The position numbers were made by a program, and so were the translations under genes. Source: Oidiodendron maius Zn (Eukaryota > Ascomycota > Leotiomycetes > Myxotrichaceae). Taken from it: a stretch of 64,000 nucleotides of DNA. The stretch is taken from the NCBI GenBank assembly GCA_000827325.1, contig KN832883.1:332867-396866 (forward strand). The letters are read 5' to 3'. The stretch's first letter is position 1. Every line of letters starts with the position of its first letter. The notes beneath the pieces were generated by a model. The model was not told where the DNA came from and did no database searches. It saw only the letters and a program-made list of their open reading frames with translations. Of the stretch, positions 10,744 to 20,510 are shown piece after piece.

Positions 10744-12849
10744 TAGAAGTTGCATCCTAGGCTAGTCGTGGGTTGAATTACTTTATGCTCAAAGGGAGAA
10801 TATGTAGCTTTGGACCAAAGCAATGTTTTGACACTATGTTTTAATGAACCCTTTATATGCAGTTATTTTTTACTCCATGATTGGAGTTTAACCAACCCCG
10901 TGAACCCGCCGATCAATGATTCTTGGATTTCATGTGGAAGAAGCTGAAGTTGAAGTCCCCCAGACACTGGATCCAGATTTGCGAAGCATTAGTGGAGGTT
11001 ATATATTTGGTATAGGAGAATTTATACGCCTCCTTCTCAATTACGGAGCAATAAATGATTATCATACTGAGGCCCATAATGAACAGACCAACCTTTCCTA
11101 CAGCAAATGGGCTAATATTGGTAGCAACTTACCATATGAATTAATAAGTCCTTCAGGACATTAATGCCAGAGAAGATTAGCTACCTTGCTCTCCTAGCTG
11201 CACGAAGGATAGGGGACGTCTCGCTTAATCCGCAAATCCAGGTAGCCCTGAAACTGCCCCAATATGCGTCCAAAAAAGCTTCCAGGGGGTCTGGATCCTT
11301 GTCGGGGCCGAAATAAGTCACACGCTTAGAAATAAGATGAAGAAAGTGTAACCAGCCTTCAAGGGAGCCAAAACGAGCCCGTGGAGACGCTATAATAGTT
11401 CTTTAATACGTGCTCAGGAATTCATCCTCGGCTTAAGCTTGCTCACCCATGCTCAGGCTATAATAATATTATTATTAAGCATAGAAAGGAATATGCTGTA
11501 TAGCTAAGAATTGAGAGATAACTAGGGCTTACTTTAAACTACTAATATCTTGAGGAAGTGGAGTTATTTCCAGATATATCAAAGGCATCTTTCTATTGAT
11601 TCAAATAATTGGAACTGACCTCCTCTTCCTTCTCTAATAAAAGAAAGATGATCTCTTCGAGCAACTGCCATCTCGTTCAGTATCAGTCAGCCGGGCTATA
11701 AAGACAAATTAAGCGAAACCAGGGCGCAGGAGCAGAGTGCAAAGAAAGGGGCAATACTTAAGGATGCGAAACATGCTCAATACAGCTCAAATACAGCTAC
11801 ATGTTAAAGCACGTGGAAATCCAACGTGTAGAAGAAAATATAAGAAGCGTACATTAGAACCTTTAGACAACACTTGACTTCAACACACTCTTTCTTTACA
11901 TCTATCACGTGATGCAACTCCGGGATCGGCTCTATACGCCACGCTGGCAATACTCCAGCATCGCTAGTTATTTGCAATTGCCGCCCCTGAATTCTCTCTA
12001 AGAAGGGCCCAATTGTGCTTATGGGTAATAGATACCATCGCGGAGTTGCCGCTCCGGGAGATTATTGGCAAGAATTGTCTGCTACTGTACTTATACTACA
12101 AATTGTTACATGCTGCACTTTCTATAGCACGTTTCGGCTGACGACAGCAACATTTTTCATGCAAACGCTTTCTACAATGCAGAGATAATATCTTTCACCA
12201 TTGGCCAGGCTGAGAGAACATCGGGTGGTTGAGGTTTATGGAGCGAAGCGACGTCTCGTCTAGGTTTTCGATTTGGTTTCAGTGGCGCGTCCACGATCCA
12301 ACAGCTTCCCCGCCGCCAGCCATTCCCGTCACGGCCCGCAGGCTAACCCGGCACAGGACAAGTCACCTAGCAAGTCTGTTGATGAGCTTAGACATCTTCT
12401 TACCTTGCCGTATTCAACGTCAAACATGCGGCGTTGCGTCTGCAGAGCCTTTGGGCTTGCGCACTGGCGTCCTTTATTGTCTCGCCAGAGCAAGCCCGAC
12501 ATGCTATCCTTTCGCTTCCGGGTGATCACTCAATGGCAGCTTCAGGATGAGGCGGAAGGATGCAGGCCTTTTACCCTTTTCAAATCAAGCTAGAAGCAGG
12601 CTAGAATTGTGTTTGCGCCCTCCTAGCACAAACGCTCTCTTGTTCTACTCGTCTCTTCATCATCTTTTAATAGCACCTTCTTGCTCGCTCTTTGATCCTT
12701 AGCCTGCGCTCTTAGCTTTGCAACACAAGCGCCAGCTCTCTTGGTTTACTTGTCCAATTGACTTGTTCTCTTGAGACGTATATCCTTCGATAGGACGAAT
12801 TCAACAATTATACAACATATCTCCATGATTCCTGCGCTTTTAGGTCTTC
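10744..12849. other. Intergenic region; one ankyrin-like fragment, otherwise unexplained
   Basis: A frame at 10916-11164 (82 codons, plus strand) includes an ankyrin-like stretch (EFIRLLLNYGAIND) but is short and isolated; it is probably a remnant. The rest (11170-12600) has no recognisable gene. A pyrimidine-rich stretch near 12600-12840 probably belongs to the promoter and leader of the permease gene that follows. Confidence 0.35.
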
Positions 12850-14847
12850 ATGACAGGCACACCTCGACCGTCACAGTCGTTCTTGGGTGGTGCAATATCG
12901 ACGGCGGCATCTCCTCTACTAACAACCTTTGGGGACATCAGTTGCAGGTCACCGGTTACGCCACGGCGACCGACGCGTCATGATGCTGAGGGAGATATGC
13001 AACAGCCTAGAAGGCTCCTTGTTCACACGGATGCGTCGCGATGCAGGCCGTACGAGACGGCAACTCGACTGCCGACACCAACATTCTTGGCAATAGCGAC
13101 ACACCGCATGCCATCACCAGATACTCCGAAACAATCTGGAGATACCGATATCATCGCCTCTCCAGCACAACAGCTCCTCAGTCACCCACTTACCCCAAGC
13201 ATTCTCCTCACGCCTAGTCCGCTCTCGGCAGATTTTGATACGACTAAGCTCGGCATATTCTCAGCCATAAATATCATCTTAGGCAAGACGGTTGGCGTTG
13301 GTATATACTCGGTCCCCTCCTCGATCTTTACTGGCGTCGGATCTGTGGGCATGTCGATCCTGGTATGGGTTTTGGGATCGGCAATATCGTTTTGCGGGCT
13401 CGCTGTCTACCTAGACCTTGGATCCGCATTGCCGCGGTCTGGCGGCGAACGAATCTACCTGGAACGAATTTTCCGAAAGCCTCGGATGCTGGCCACCTGT
13501 ATGTTTATGGCATACGTGGTGTTGCTAGGATTCAGCACTCCTAATTGCATTGTTCTTGGTGAGTACGCAGTCTACGCGATGGGTGGCACTGCTGGCAGGT
13601 GGAATGTACGGATGATCGCCGTTGGCGTCATAACTTTGTCATGTTTAATGCATACACGACTTCCAAAGCTTGGCCTTCAAACCATCAATGTCCTTGGAGT
13701 GGGCAAAATGGTTATATTGCTGGTGGTTATCTTATCTGGTATGGCGAGCTTGATCATGGGCATGGGTCGGAGCCGTCAGTGCACAGGTGACCATTCGTCA
13801 GGTGGTTCAATGCACCTCCCTTATACCCTGACAACCGCCCAGCGGAACTTCAGCAACATCTGGGCAGGCTCATCTAATCAGCCATACGACTATGCTACAG
13901 CTCTCCTCAAAGTCCTCTACTGCTTCCGCGGCTATAGCACCGCAAATCAAGTTCTTTCGGAAGTGCGCAATCCGGTCCGTACGCTTCGCATCGCCGCCCC
14001 CCTGGCATTGTCACTCGTTTCAGCCAGCTACATTCTAGCCAACATCGCCTACTTCCTGGCCGTTGAACAAGAAGACTTCCGAAATTCAGGGGTTGTAGTT
14101 GCGGGTCATTTTTTTCGCAACATCTTTGGCGATATCATTGGTGAACGTGTCCTTCCGTGTTTCATTATCATCTCAGCCTTTGGCAACATCGCGGCTACAT
14201 CATTCGCGCAGGCTCGCGTGAACCAGGAGCTTGGAAAGGATGGTCTTCTACCATTCTCCAATTTCTGGAAAAGCTCGAGCCAATGGAATACTCCTGCCGC
14301 CGGATTGTTTCTTCACTGGGCAGTTTCAGTACTCGTCATCATCGTTCCCCCTCCAGGTGAAGTCTACAACTTTCTCGTCGACATTGGCGGATATCCGGTT
14401 AGCGTCATATCAGTGTCTATTTCAGCTGGCCTGCTCTATCTCCAGCATAGCCCGTCCGAAGGCTGGCAGTCTCCCTTCCGAGCGAAGAAGATCTACATTA
14501 TTGTTTTCCTACTCTCGAACTCTTTGCTTCTCATGCTGCCTTGGATTCGACCCCTTGACGGCAAGGGCGATTCCCACTTCCCTTACTACGCATATCCCGC
14601 AACCGCCTTGGCAATTCTTACTTTAGGAGCCGTCTATTGGATCTTATGGACTAAACTTAAGCCGCTAGTTGTGGGCAGCTTCGGACGAGAAAGTAGTTGT
14701 ACACTCGAGCATAGCTACAAACGTAATGGACTTTACATTATCATCATGGACCGACTGAAGTCGTATGTTGATAACACACCTATCAGTGAGCAGATGCATA
14801 GATTGCTAAATGAGCAGGATAGCACATTAGATGAGGATTCTATATAA
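12850..14847 (+). CDS. Amino-acid permease, Mup1-like (APC superfamily)
   Basis: One long intron-free frame of 665 residues. About 130 polar residues precede the first membrane segment. The core starts LGIFSAINIILGKTVGVGIYSVP, the unwound first helix typical of LAT/Mup1-type transporters, and continues with ALPRSGGERIYLERIF, YSTANQVLSEVRNPVRTLR and FGNIAATSFAQARVNQELGKDGLLPF. Twelve membrane segments are expected. The family imports methionine or other neutral amino acids at the plasma membrane. The long N-terminal tail could carry ubiquitination sites for endocytic control, as in yeast Mup1; this is inference. An internal start within the polar tail cannot be excluded. Confidence 0.88.
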   Translation: MTGTPRPSQSFLGGAISTAASPLLTTFGDISCRSPVTPRRPTRHDAEGDMQQPRRLLVHTDASRCRPYETATRLPTPTFLAIATHRMPSPDTPKQSGDTDIIASPAQQLLSHPLTPSILLTPSPLSADFDTTKLGIFSAINIILGKTVGVGIYSVPSSIFTGVGSVGMSILVWVLGSAISFCGLAVYLDLGSALPRSGGERIYLERIFRKPRMLATCMFMAYVVLLGFSTPNCIVLGEYAVYAMGGTAGRWNVRMIAVGVITLSCLMHTRLPKLGLQTINVLGVGKMVILLVVILSGMASLIMGMGRSRQCTGDHSSGGSMHLPYTLTTAQRNFSNIWAGSSNQPYDYATALLKVLYCFRGYSTANQVLSEVRNPVRTLRIAAPLALSLVSASYILANIAYFLAVEQEDFRNSGVVVAGHFFRNIFGDIIGERVLPCFIIISAFGNIAATSFAQARVNQELGKDGLLPFSNFWKSSSQWNTPAAGLFLHWAVSVLVIIVPPPGEVYNFLVDIGGYPVSVISVSISAGLLYLQHSPSEGWQSPFRAKKIYIIVFLLSNSLLLMLPWIRPLDGKGDSHFPYYAYPATALAILTLGAVYWILWTKLKPLVVGSFGRESSCTLEHSYKRNGLYIIIMDRLKSYVDNTPISEQMHRLLNEQDSTLDEDSI

Positions 14848-15827
14848 ATTTTTCTAGATAGAGTTAGAAAATAAAAGTTCTTTTAAATAGCCTTAACTAA
14901 AATTTAGTAGCCTCTAGCCTGAAGAGATTACTTAAAACAGTGCTTTAAACTTAACCAAATTGCATAACCTAATAAAAGAGGGGCTTTTTTAAGCGTATCT
15001 TATTTTATAGTCCTTAAGTCCTTTGCTTTTAGATTGACTTAATTAGAATTAAGGTAGCTCTTCTTTACTAAAGGATATTACTAGCGGTTAAAGAGCTTAA
15101 ATTGTATCTATATTAAGAATACCACTAGGTAGATGCATTAACAAGAGTCTTCTTTAAGCTAGGGGTATAATACTAGGCATGTGAAGCCTTCTTCTAAGCG
15201 TTTTAAATACCAATTTGAGGCTATTTGGCTACTGGAATAGCTACAAAACATAATTAGCGTGAAAATCTTAATCTAAGCTTATTCTACCCAAGTAGCTGCC
15301 GCCATCTCTGAGCTTAGCCTGCACTCACGTGATATCCGGTATTATCTCCACCTTAAAATTTGGCATGAAAGTGCGTAAACTAACCATGTGTGCTTCGATA
15401 GTAGTCTTTTGCATGCCATGTGATTCTCCTTCCGCTAATACATACCCGGTTAGTATTTGAACCCAAATAGGAGATTACGGATTCTTCTTACTTTGAAGTT
15501 AAGAATCCCGAGCATATATCCCAGCTTTCCATGTGTGCAACTTGCAGATATTGTGCAGCAACACCCAAGGAAAAAATATTATTATAGGGCATATGCGAAA
15601 CTGATAAATTTTCCATCAATCTGTTGCGCAAGGCTACATAGCAAACTGAATTTCTACCCATAACTGGTTCTAAAGTAATTCATCGGAAAATAAATATTTC
15701 ATTGCTCTCCGTTGCTACATAGAAACTAACCTCCATCCCCAACTGTGTCACCAGCCGGACTATTCCGTCAATTTATCAACTCATGAAACGACGCCACAGC
15801 CCATACTATTATTGATTGTCAGTCAAC
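14848..15827. other. AT-rich intergenic stretch, repeat-like
   Basis: From about 14850 to 15250 the sequence is AT-rich with many TTAA and CTTAAG-type words and no open frame, as expected of RIP-worn repeat. No family could be named. The part nearer 15830 is the 3' side of the minus-strand gene. Confidence 0.35.
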
Positions 15828-16592
15828 TTAACCCCGGTCAGCATTGAGTTCAACTCCAGCTTTCGTCCAAATCCCATCTAGCGGAGCTTGGAACAGCATA
15901 ATGCCCTCGCAATGATGGATATGGTCTAAGCCGTTGGATCTCTGCTCAACGGTGATCCCAGTGAACTTAGACCGGTAGTGCTTGCGCCATGTATACATGC
16001 AGTGCTTAATATGCCACTCCTGAGTCGTGTAGAAGACCCCATTATTTTCACCTAGGTAGCCCATCTCCTCACGAGAAAGAGGTATCGTGCCATTTCGATC
16101 TGCCCAATACGGCCATTCGCCGCCAGGAAGCGGCCCTTGTTTATCGAATTCATCTGAGAGCTCCAGGTCCAGACACTGCGGCGGTAACCATCCAAGTGCT
16201 AACGGCGTAAACATGCAGCCCCTAGTTTTTGCTTCCGCAACAGTAGTGCCACCGCATGAGCAAGATACGGGCTTGCGAAACTTGGATACAGTTGCTCCCC
16301 CAAGGTTGTAGAGTCCCAAGATCGCAAAGCAGAACACTATTCCCTTCAAAGGGAGAAAAAGGTAATAATAGATATTACCTCTTTTCCTAGGGCAATTTGC
16401 AATATCTGGTTCGCTCCGTGGACTGTCGCTGGATTCACGCAGCAGGCTATAGTCGCCCTTATCCTCAGTAACCTTTGTCTGATTTGGTATAATGGTTCGA
16501 TTAACCCATTTTATCCTGTTGTTTATTTAGGTTGTAAAACAAACGAAGATGCGTTCGCCTTACCCATCTCTAGTGGCTTGTTTTAATGCCAT
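15828..16592 (-). CDS. UstYa-like membrane protein 1, two HxxHC motifs
   Basis: Two exons: 16592-16564 and 16446-15828, with an intron of 117 nt that has a TACTGAG branch-like site. The product is 215 residues. A polar N-terminus is followed by one membrane segment (about 36-58), then a lumenal domain. That domain begins CSCG (72-75) and contains GWLPPQC, EWHIKHC (HxxHC at 155-159) and DHIHHC (HxxHC at 185-189). Paired HxxHC motifs behind a single N-terminal helix are the signature of UstYa-type oxidases (DUF3328) that modify ribosomal peptides in ustiloxin and related pathways. The overall sequence is closer to a large unnamed ascomycete family. The gene is divergent from a kexin-repeat precursor 0.77 kb away, and its paralogue is at 19.7 kb. 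The small first exon is inferred from splice motifs. Confidence 0.7.
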
Positions 16593-17232
16593 AGCACAAG
16601 GTGTATCGCTTTAGGACATGTGTGAGAAAGGGTTCTGAAAGAAAACGAAAGGAAGGTCAAACTGGGGCTGTAAAAATTGGGGAGGCCTCTCTACCATCAA
16701 CTTTCATGATTCTACAACTTTAATGGCACACCTTAGAACCAGTGCCAGTATGTGCTGTGCTTACCTGCAGTTCCCAATAGTCTGCAGCTTGGGTCTGGCT
16801 GTTTCCCATGCAGCAGTCATGACTTGATGTGACCTTCCTACTAAGTCTTGCTCATAGCCCCGCTTGGGATACATCCCATGTGATAGAGCAATGTTGCTAT
16901 CATTTGGACGGACGTCTTGCTCCCTTGTGATTACGAGCTGCAGATGAACCATTGAAACTCTCTAGAACAGGCATCAAAAATCCCTCAGATTATGCAACCC
17001 AGGAGCTGACTATGGCTGGGTGCATGCATCACGCCTTCGATGTATATGCGGAGAATTTATATCCTAGCAGGGTCTGCATTGCATCTCATGTAGTCCATGG
17101 GGGTCTGATGAGGCTAAGAAAATTTTTTCCGTGACAAAGGGCCAGGTAGTGAAGCTAGTTTATGTACCAATATCAAGGTCCCCAATGCATTTCAAGCACG
17201 TCTTTGTCTTTGGGGATTCTGAGGCAATACGC

Positions 17233-17238
17233 TATATA
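17233..17238 (+). promoter_or_regulatory. TATA-like box of the repeat-peptide precursor gene
   Basis: TATATA in the context GCTATATAAC lies 126 nt upstream of the precursor ATG, with a C/A-rich leader and an A-run immediately before the start codon. It is a plausible core promoter for a strongly expressed small gene. Confidence 0.35.
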
Positions 17239-17363
17239 ACATACCGTCAAAAACTTTCACCCCTCAATCCCAGAACCTTCTATATCAACCACATCCCACA
17301 AAGAAAAAATAGTCTTCAAGTCTATATTATTCTCTGTCCACTTTCCAACCGAAACAAAAAAAA

Positions 17364-17675
17364 ATGCGTTTCTCTATTAATATCATCGTCGCCACTGCTC
17401 TCTTGAATTTGGCGAGCACTGCACCAACACCTAATCCACACGTCCACTATGTCGAGTTGCCCGTCCGATCTTACGCCGACGACAAGCGTGCCCTCAACGC
17501 CGTTATTGTCGACGAAAAGCGCGAGGCAGCCCTGAATGCTGTTATTGTTGACGAAAAGCGTGCGCCAGCTCTTAATGTTGTTATTGTTGATGAAAAGCGT
17601 ACGCCGGCTCTCAATGCCGTAATTGTCGACGAAAAGCGTGCCCCCGCGCTCAATGCTGTGATTGTTGACGAATAG
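17364..17675 (+). CDS. Secreted repeat-peptide precursor with kexin (KR) sites; candidate RiPP precursor
   Basis: An intron-free gene of 103 residues. A signal peptide (about 1-19) is followed by a short spacer and then five cores separated by Lys-Arg pairs at 41-42, 52-53, 65-66, 78-79 and 91-92. The core is ALNAVIVDE, with one variant ALNVVIVDE. Later copies begin EA, AP or TP, dipeptides that a Ste13-type aminopeptidase would trim. The last core ends the protein without KR. Kexin-processed tandem cores are known from ustiloxin, asperipin and phomopsin precursors and from alpha-type pheromones. The cores contain no aromatic residue or Cys, unlike known dikaritins and pheromones. Two divergent HxxHC membrane proteins flank the gene, which supports a RiPP role. 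The mature peptide and any cross-link are unknown. Confidence 0.85.
   Translation: MRFSINIIVATALLNLASTAPTPNPHVHYVELPVRSYADDKRALNAVIVDEKREAALNAVIVDEKRAPALNVVIVDEKRTPALNAVIVDEKRAPALNAVIVDE
17490..17672 (+). repeat. In-frame tandem repeat encoding five peptide cores (39-bp unit)
   Basis: The coding units are 33 bp for the first core plus KR and 39 bp for the later ones. The units differ mainly at third codon positions while the protein cores stay almost identical. That pattern suggests selection on the peptide rather than very recent DNA duplication. Confidence 0.8.
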
Positions 17676-19687
17676 TGAGAGGTTCCGCATAGTGTTATCA
17701 AGCTAATTTCCGGTTAATGAATGGCCCCGAATATGCTCTTAACCAGATAGAATGGAAGAAGGGCAAATTCATGGATGATTAATGCACTCGAAGATAACAA
17801 TCTCAGGGCGGATTTCAAATGGATCATTTCTACCCGCAGTAATCAGTCTTTACCTTGGAGATCTGAGGGGGTTTCTAGATACATAACAACAATGAAGTAG
17901 TCCAGCCAATCATATGGTCTTCCTTTGCCTCCCTGCACTGTCTGCCCAATCCAATTAAATATTGATTATTTCGCCTCTCTGACTTTAATGCAAAATTTGT
18001 AAGATTAATTCCCAGATAGATATTGACATTTGAGTATCCGCAAATTAGTTATCATGGGCCATGCGACCTTCACTCGAAGACTATCACCATGTTCTCTGTG
18101 CGCGGCATCGACTTTCGGCGCATTGGGAGGGTAGTACTTATATCAAGCGCACCATTGGGTACGACTTTTAGAGCTAGATGCAGAGAAAGTTTAATATTCG
18201 TTGGGCGTAAACTTTCTGCACCTCAAGCGCCGTTCATTTACATTTGCATCTTACCAATCACTGATATTATTGATCCTATGTCGTCCCAGATATGGTTTCC
18301 GGCACCCAGGTCAAGGTTACATTTAACCGTTACAGGCGCCCGGCATTGAAAGCTTTCTATTCGGCTGAGCGAACGCCTTCAAAGTCATTGCCCCACTATC
18401 AACAAAGTAGTGCTAAAACATCGCCATATTTCAGAGTTATAAACGATAGGCAAGAGATGCTTTGGCTTCTTTTCCATTTATTATCTGTCTTCATATGGAA
18501 TAATAGTGTGCAGATCTGCGGGGGTCGTTATTTTTAGCATCAAACCCGAATACAACGTTGCGACTTGTACACGATGTCCCAAGGTCTCAAGCTCAAATTT
18601 ATTACTGGATTGCAGGGCAACCTTTTCCACTTGCATGACAGTAAACTATCTGCAGCCAATATATAACCTTACAATTGGGAAATGCAATAAAACTCAGCCC
18701 CGTTAATTTAAGTTTCCCACCCCCATTGTTTTTCCGGTACAGCCGCGAATTCTTATCGAAGATTACCCCATCATCGGGCTGTGCCCCACTACTGGCGCAT
18801 ACAGTAATGCTGACCTTGAAAACTTTAATGGGATTGGTTTCTTTGCATTATACCACTGTATTTCAACGGCTTAGAACCTCCAAGGCTCCACGTCGTGGCT
18901 TGGCTTAAGCCTCGTGCCAACTATGTTGAACTTCAACGTATGGATGAGATTGACTAAATGCTTGTGACTTAGTATTACATATGTAGGTTTTACCATCTCG
19001 CATTGCATTCTACTTACTAACGCACGTCGCATGCGGTGACTACCACAACAAATATAACTTAGTCCTAGCATTCCCATACACACTTTCCCATCCCAGAAAC
19101 TAAATTGATATCTGATGAATTATTTAGCGTCAGGATCACTTGGCGAATGCCATTTGCTATTCCCTTTGAACCTGCCTTTTCAGCAAGAACTATACTGAAG
19201 AGCTTACAAAGCTAGCGACATCATATGGCTGTAGAACCCCTGCTGCCAAGAGTGAAGATTTACATAGTAGTGACAGCTGTCATTCAAGCGGTGTAACCCC
19301 GACCCAAGAGTGTAACATACATGATAAGGAATGAATGCAGAAAGTCATGCAGATACCTGCCGTTTGCGATATTGTGGCTTAAAGAAAGCAACCATCTTGA
19401 AAGCAAGACCTCCGCTGCCAGTGATTCGACGCTGTTGATCTCTTCAGGTTGAGGATGGGTTAAAACTTTCCCGCCATTTCTACTTTCCTCGTGTGTCTGC
19501 CCATTGAGATTCCTGGCGTCATAGAGCTCTAAAAGAAAGCGTCATTAGTGTGATTTGTCTCTGACTTTCAATAGCGGGACTATAATTTACCGCCTGTCGA
19601 AGCGTCCTCCCTTCGCCAAAATAGCTTTGGAAACTAGTTGCTGTCCTCCGAATCAAATTCTCGGGGATATTTGACTCAACGAGCGAA
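17676..19687. other. Intergenic stretch within the candidate peptide locus
   Basis: About 2 kb between the precursor and the second UstYa-like gene. Only short frames without signal peptides or motifs were seen on either strand. If the locus has a third enzyme, it is not here. Confidence 0.4.
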
Positions 19688-20510
19688 ATGGAGAATGTAT
19701 ATTTGAGGTACAATCACCACCTCTTAAGTTTATAGCGACATCTAACGCTTATTATTTACTAGTGATCATAACACTTCGGTTGAAAAGCTCCTGCCGAAGG
19801 AGAGCTTACATGAAGACTGCGAGCACGCTTTGAAGCAACTGCGCGATTATGAGACGAAACAAAAGACTCGACGGTATCGATATCTGAGAATAGCGAGAGA
19901 TATCGTGCTGTATGCACTTGCAGTCTGGGGCTTGTTCAGTATATTCAGCCAGATCATTCACATAGTTCCGCAAGTCATCCATCAGGAGCACCACCACCAC
20001 GATCATGAACCTATTCCCCATGAGTACCCTCATGATCATCACCATCATGAGGAGCAGCATAATCTTCCGGAAGCTCATCGGTCATGCTCTTGTGGAACTT
20101 CAACAGCGGAAGCCATCTCACTCGGCTGCGTCTACGACTCCTTATCTCCCGCCTGGCTGCAACCGCACTGTCAAGATGCTGAACTCACTGCGGAATTCGA
20201 ATCACTAGGAGATGGGCCTAACGGTACATGGCTCTATTATGCGGACCGAAATCGTACTCAAGTACTAAGCATGGAGGAAGTCATGTTTATGGCAGATATT
20301 CCTGATGCACGTTTCCATGTGACTTGGGAGTGGCATGTTGTACATTGCTGGATGTATTGGGTCAAGCAGTTCCGCTCTCAGACGACAGGTGTTGTTATGG
20401 AACCGAGATATGATAACGAAGCTCATATCAGGCACTGCGCGAAAGTATTCCAGAATCCGGTATATGGCTCTTCGTCTAGTATTGCGCTCAATACTGATAT
20501 CGATGATTAG
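19688..20510 (+). CDS. UstYa-like membrane protein 2, two HxxHC motifs and a His-rich stalk
   Basis: Two exons: 19688-19707 and 19763-20510 (55-nt intron), 255 residues. The tiny first exon encodes MENVYL and a split Ser codon. A basic segment precedes one membrane helix (about 54-76), then an unusual His/Asp/Glu-rich stalk (80-107, with two runs of four His). The lumenal domain matches the paralogue at 16 kb: CSCG (115-118), AWLQPHC, ELTAEFESLGDGPNGTW, EWHVVHC (HxxHC 198-202) and AHIRHC (HxxHC 228-232). The two proteins are clearly paralogous yet far diverged. UstYa-type proteins act in the secretory pathway as oxidases on RiPP cores. The His-rich stalk may bind metal; that is inference. An unspliced start at a downstream non-ATG codon is less likely. 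Confidence 0.72.

Noticed and set aside
10916-11164. Ankyrin-repeat gene
   Set aside because: A single partial repeat-like stretch in 82 codons; too little for a gene call.
12229-12593. Two overlapping plus-strand frames before the Mup1-like permease
   Set aside because: Low-complexity composition and no homology signal; probably 5' leader or promoter.
17490-17672. CRISPR-like regular spacing
   Set aside because: The 39-bp units are an in-frame coding repeat in a eukaryotic gene, with no unique spacers.
17471-17701. Open frames antisense to the repeat-peptide precursor
   Set aside because: They are periodic only because the coding strand repeats; no signal peptide or start context.
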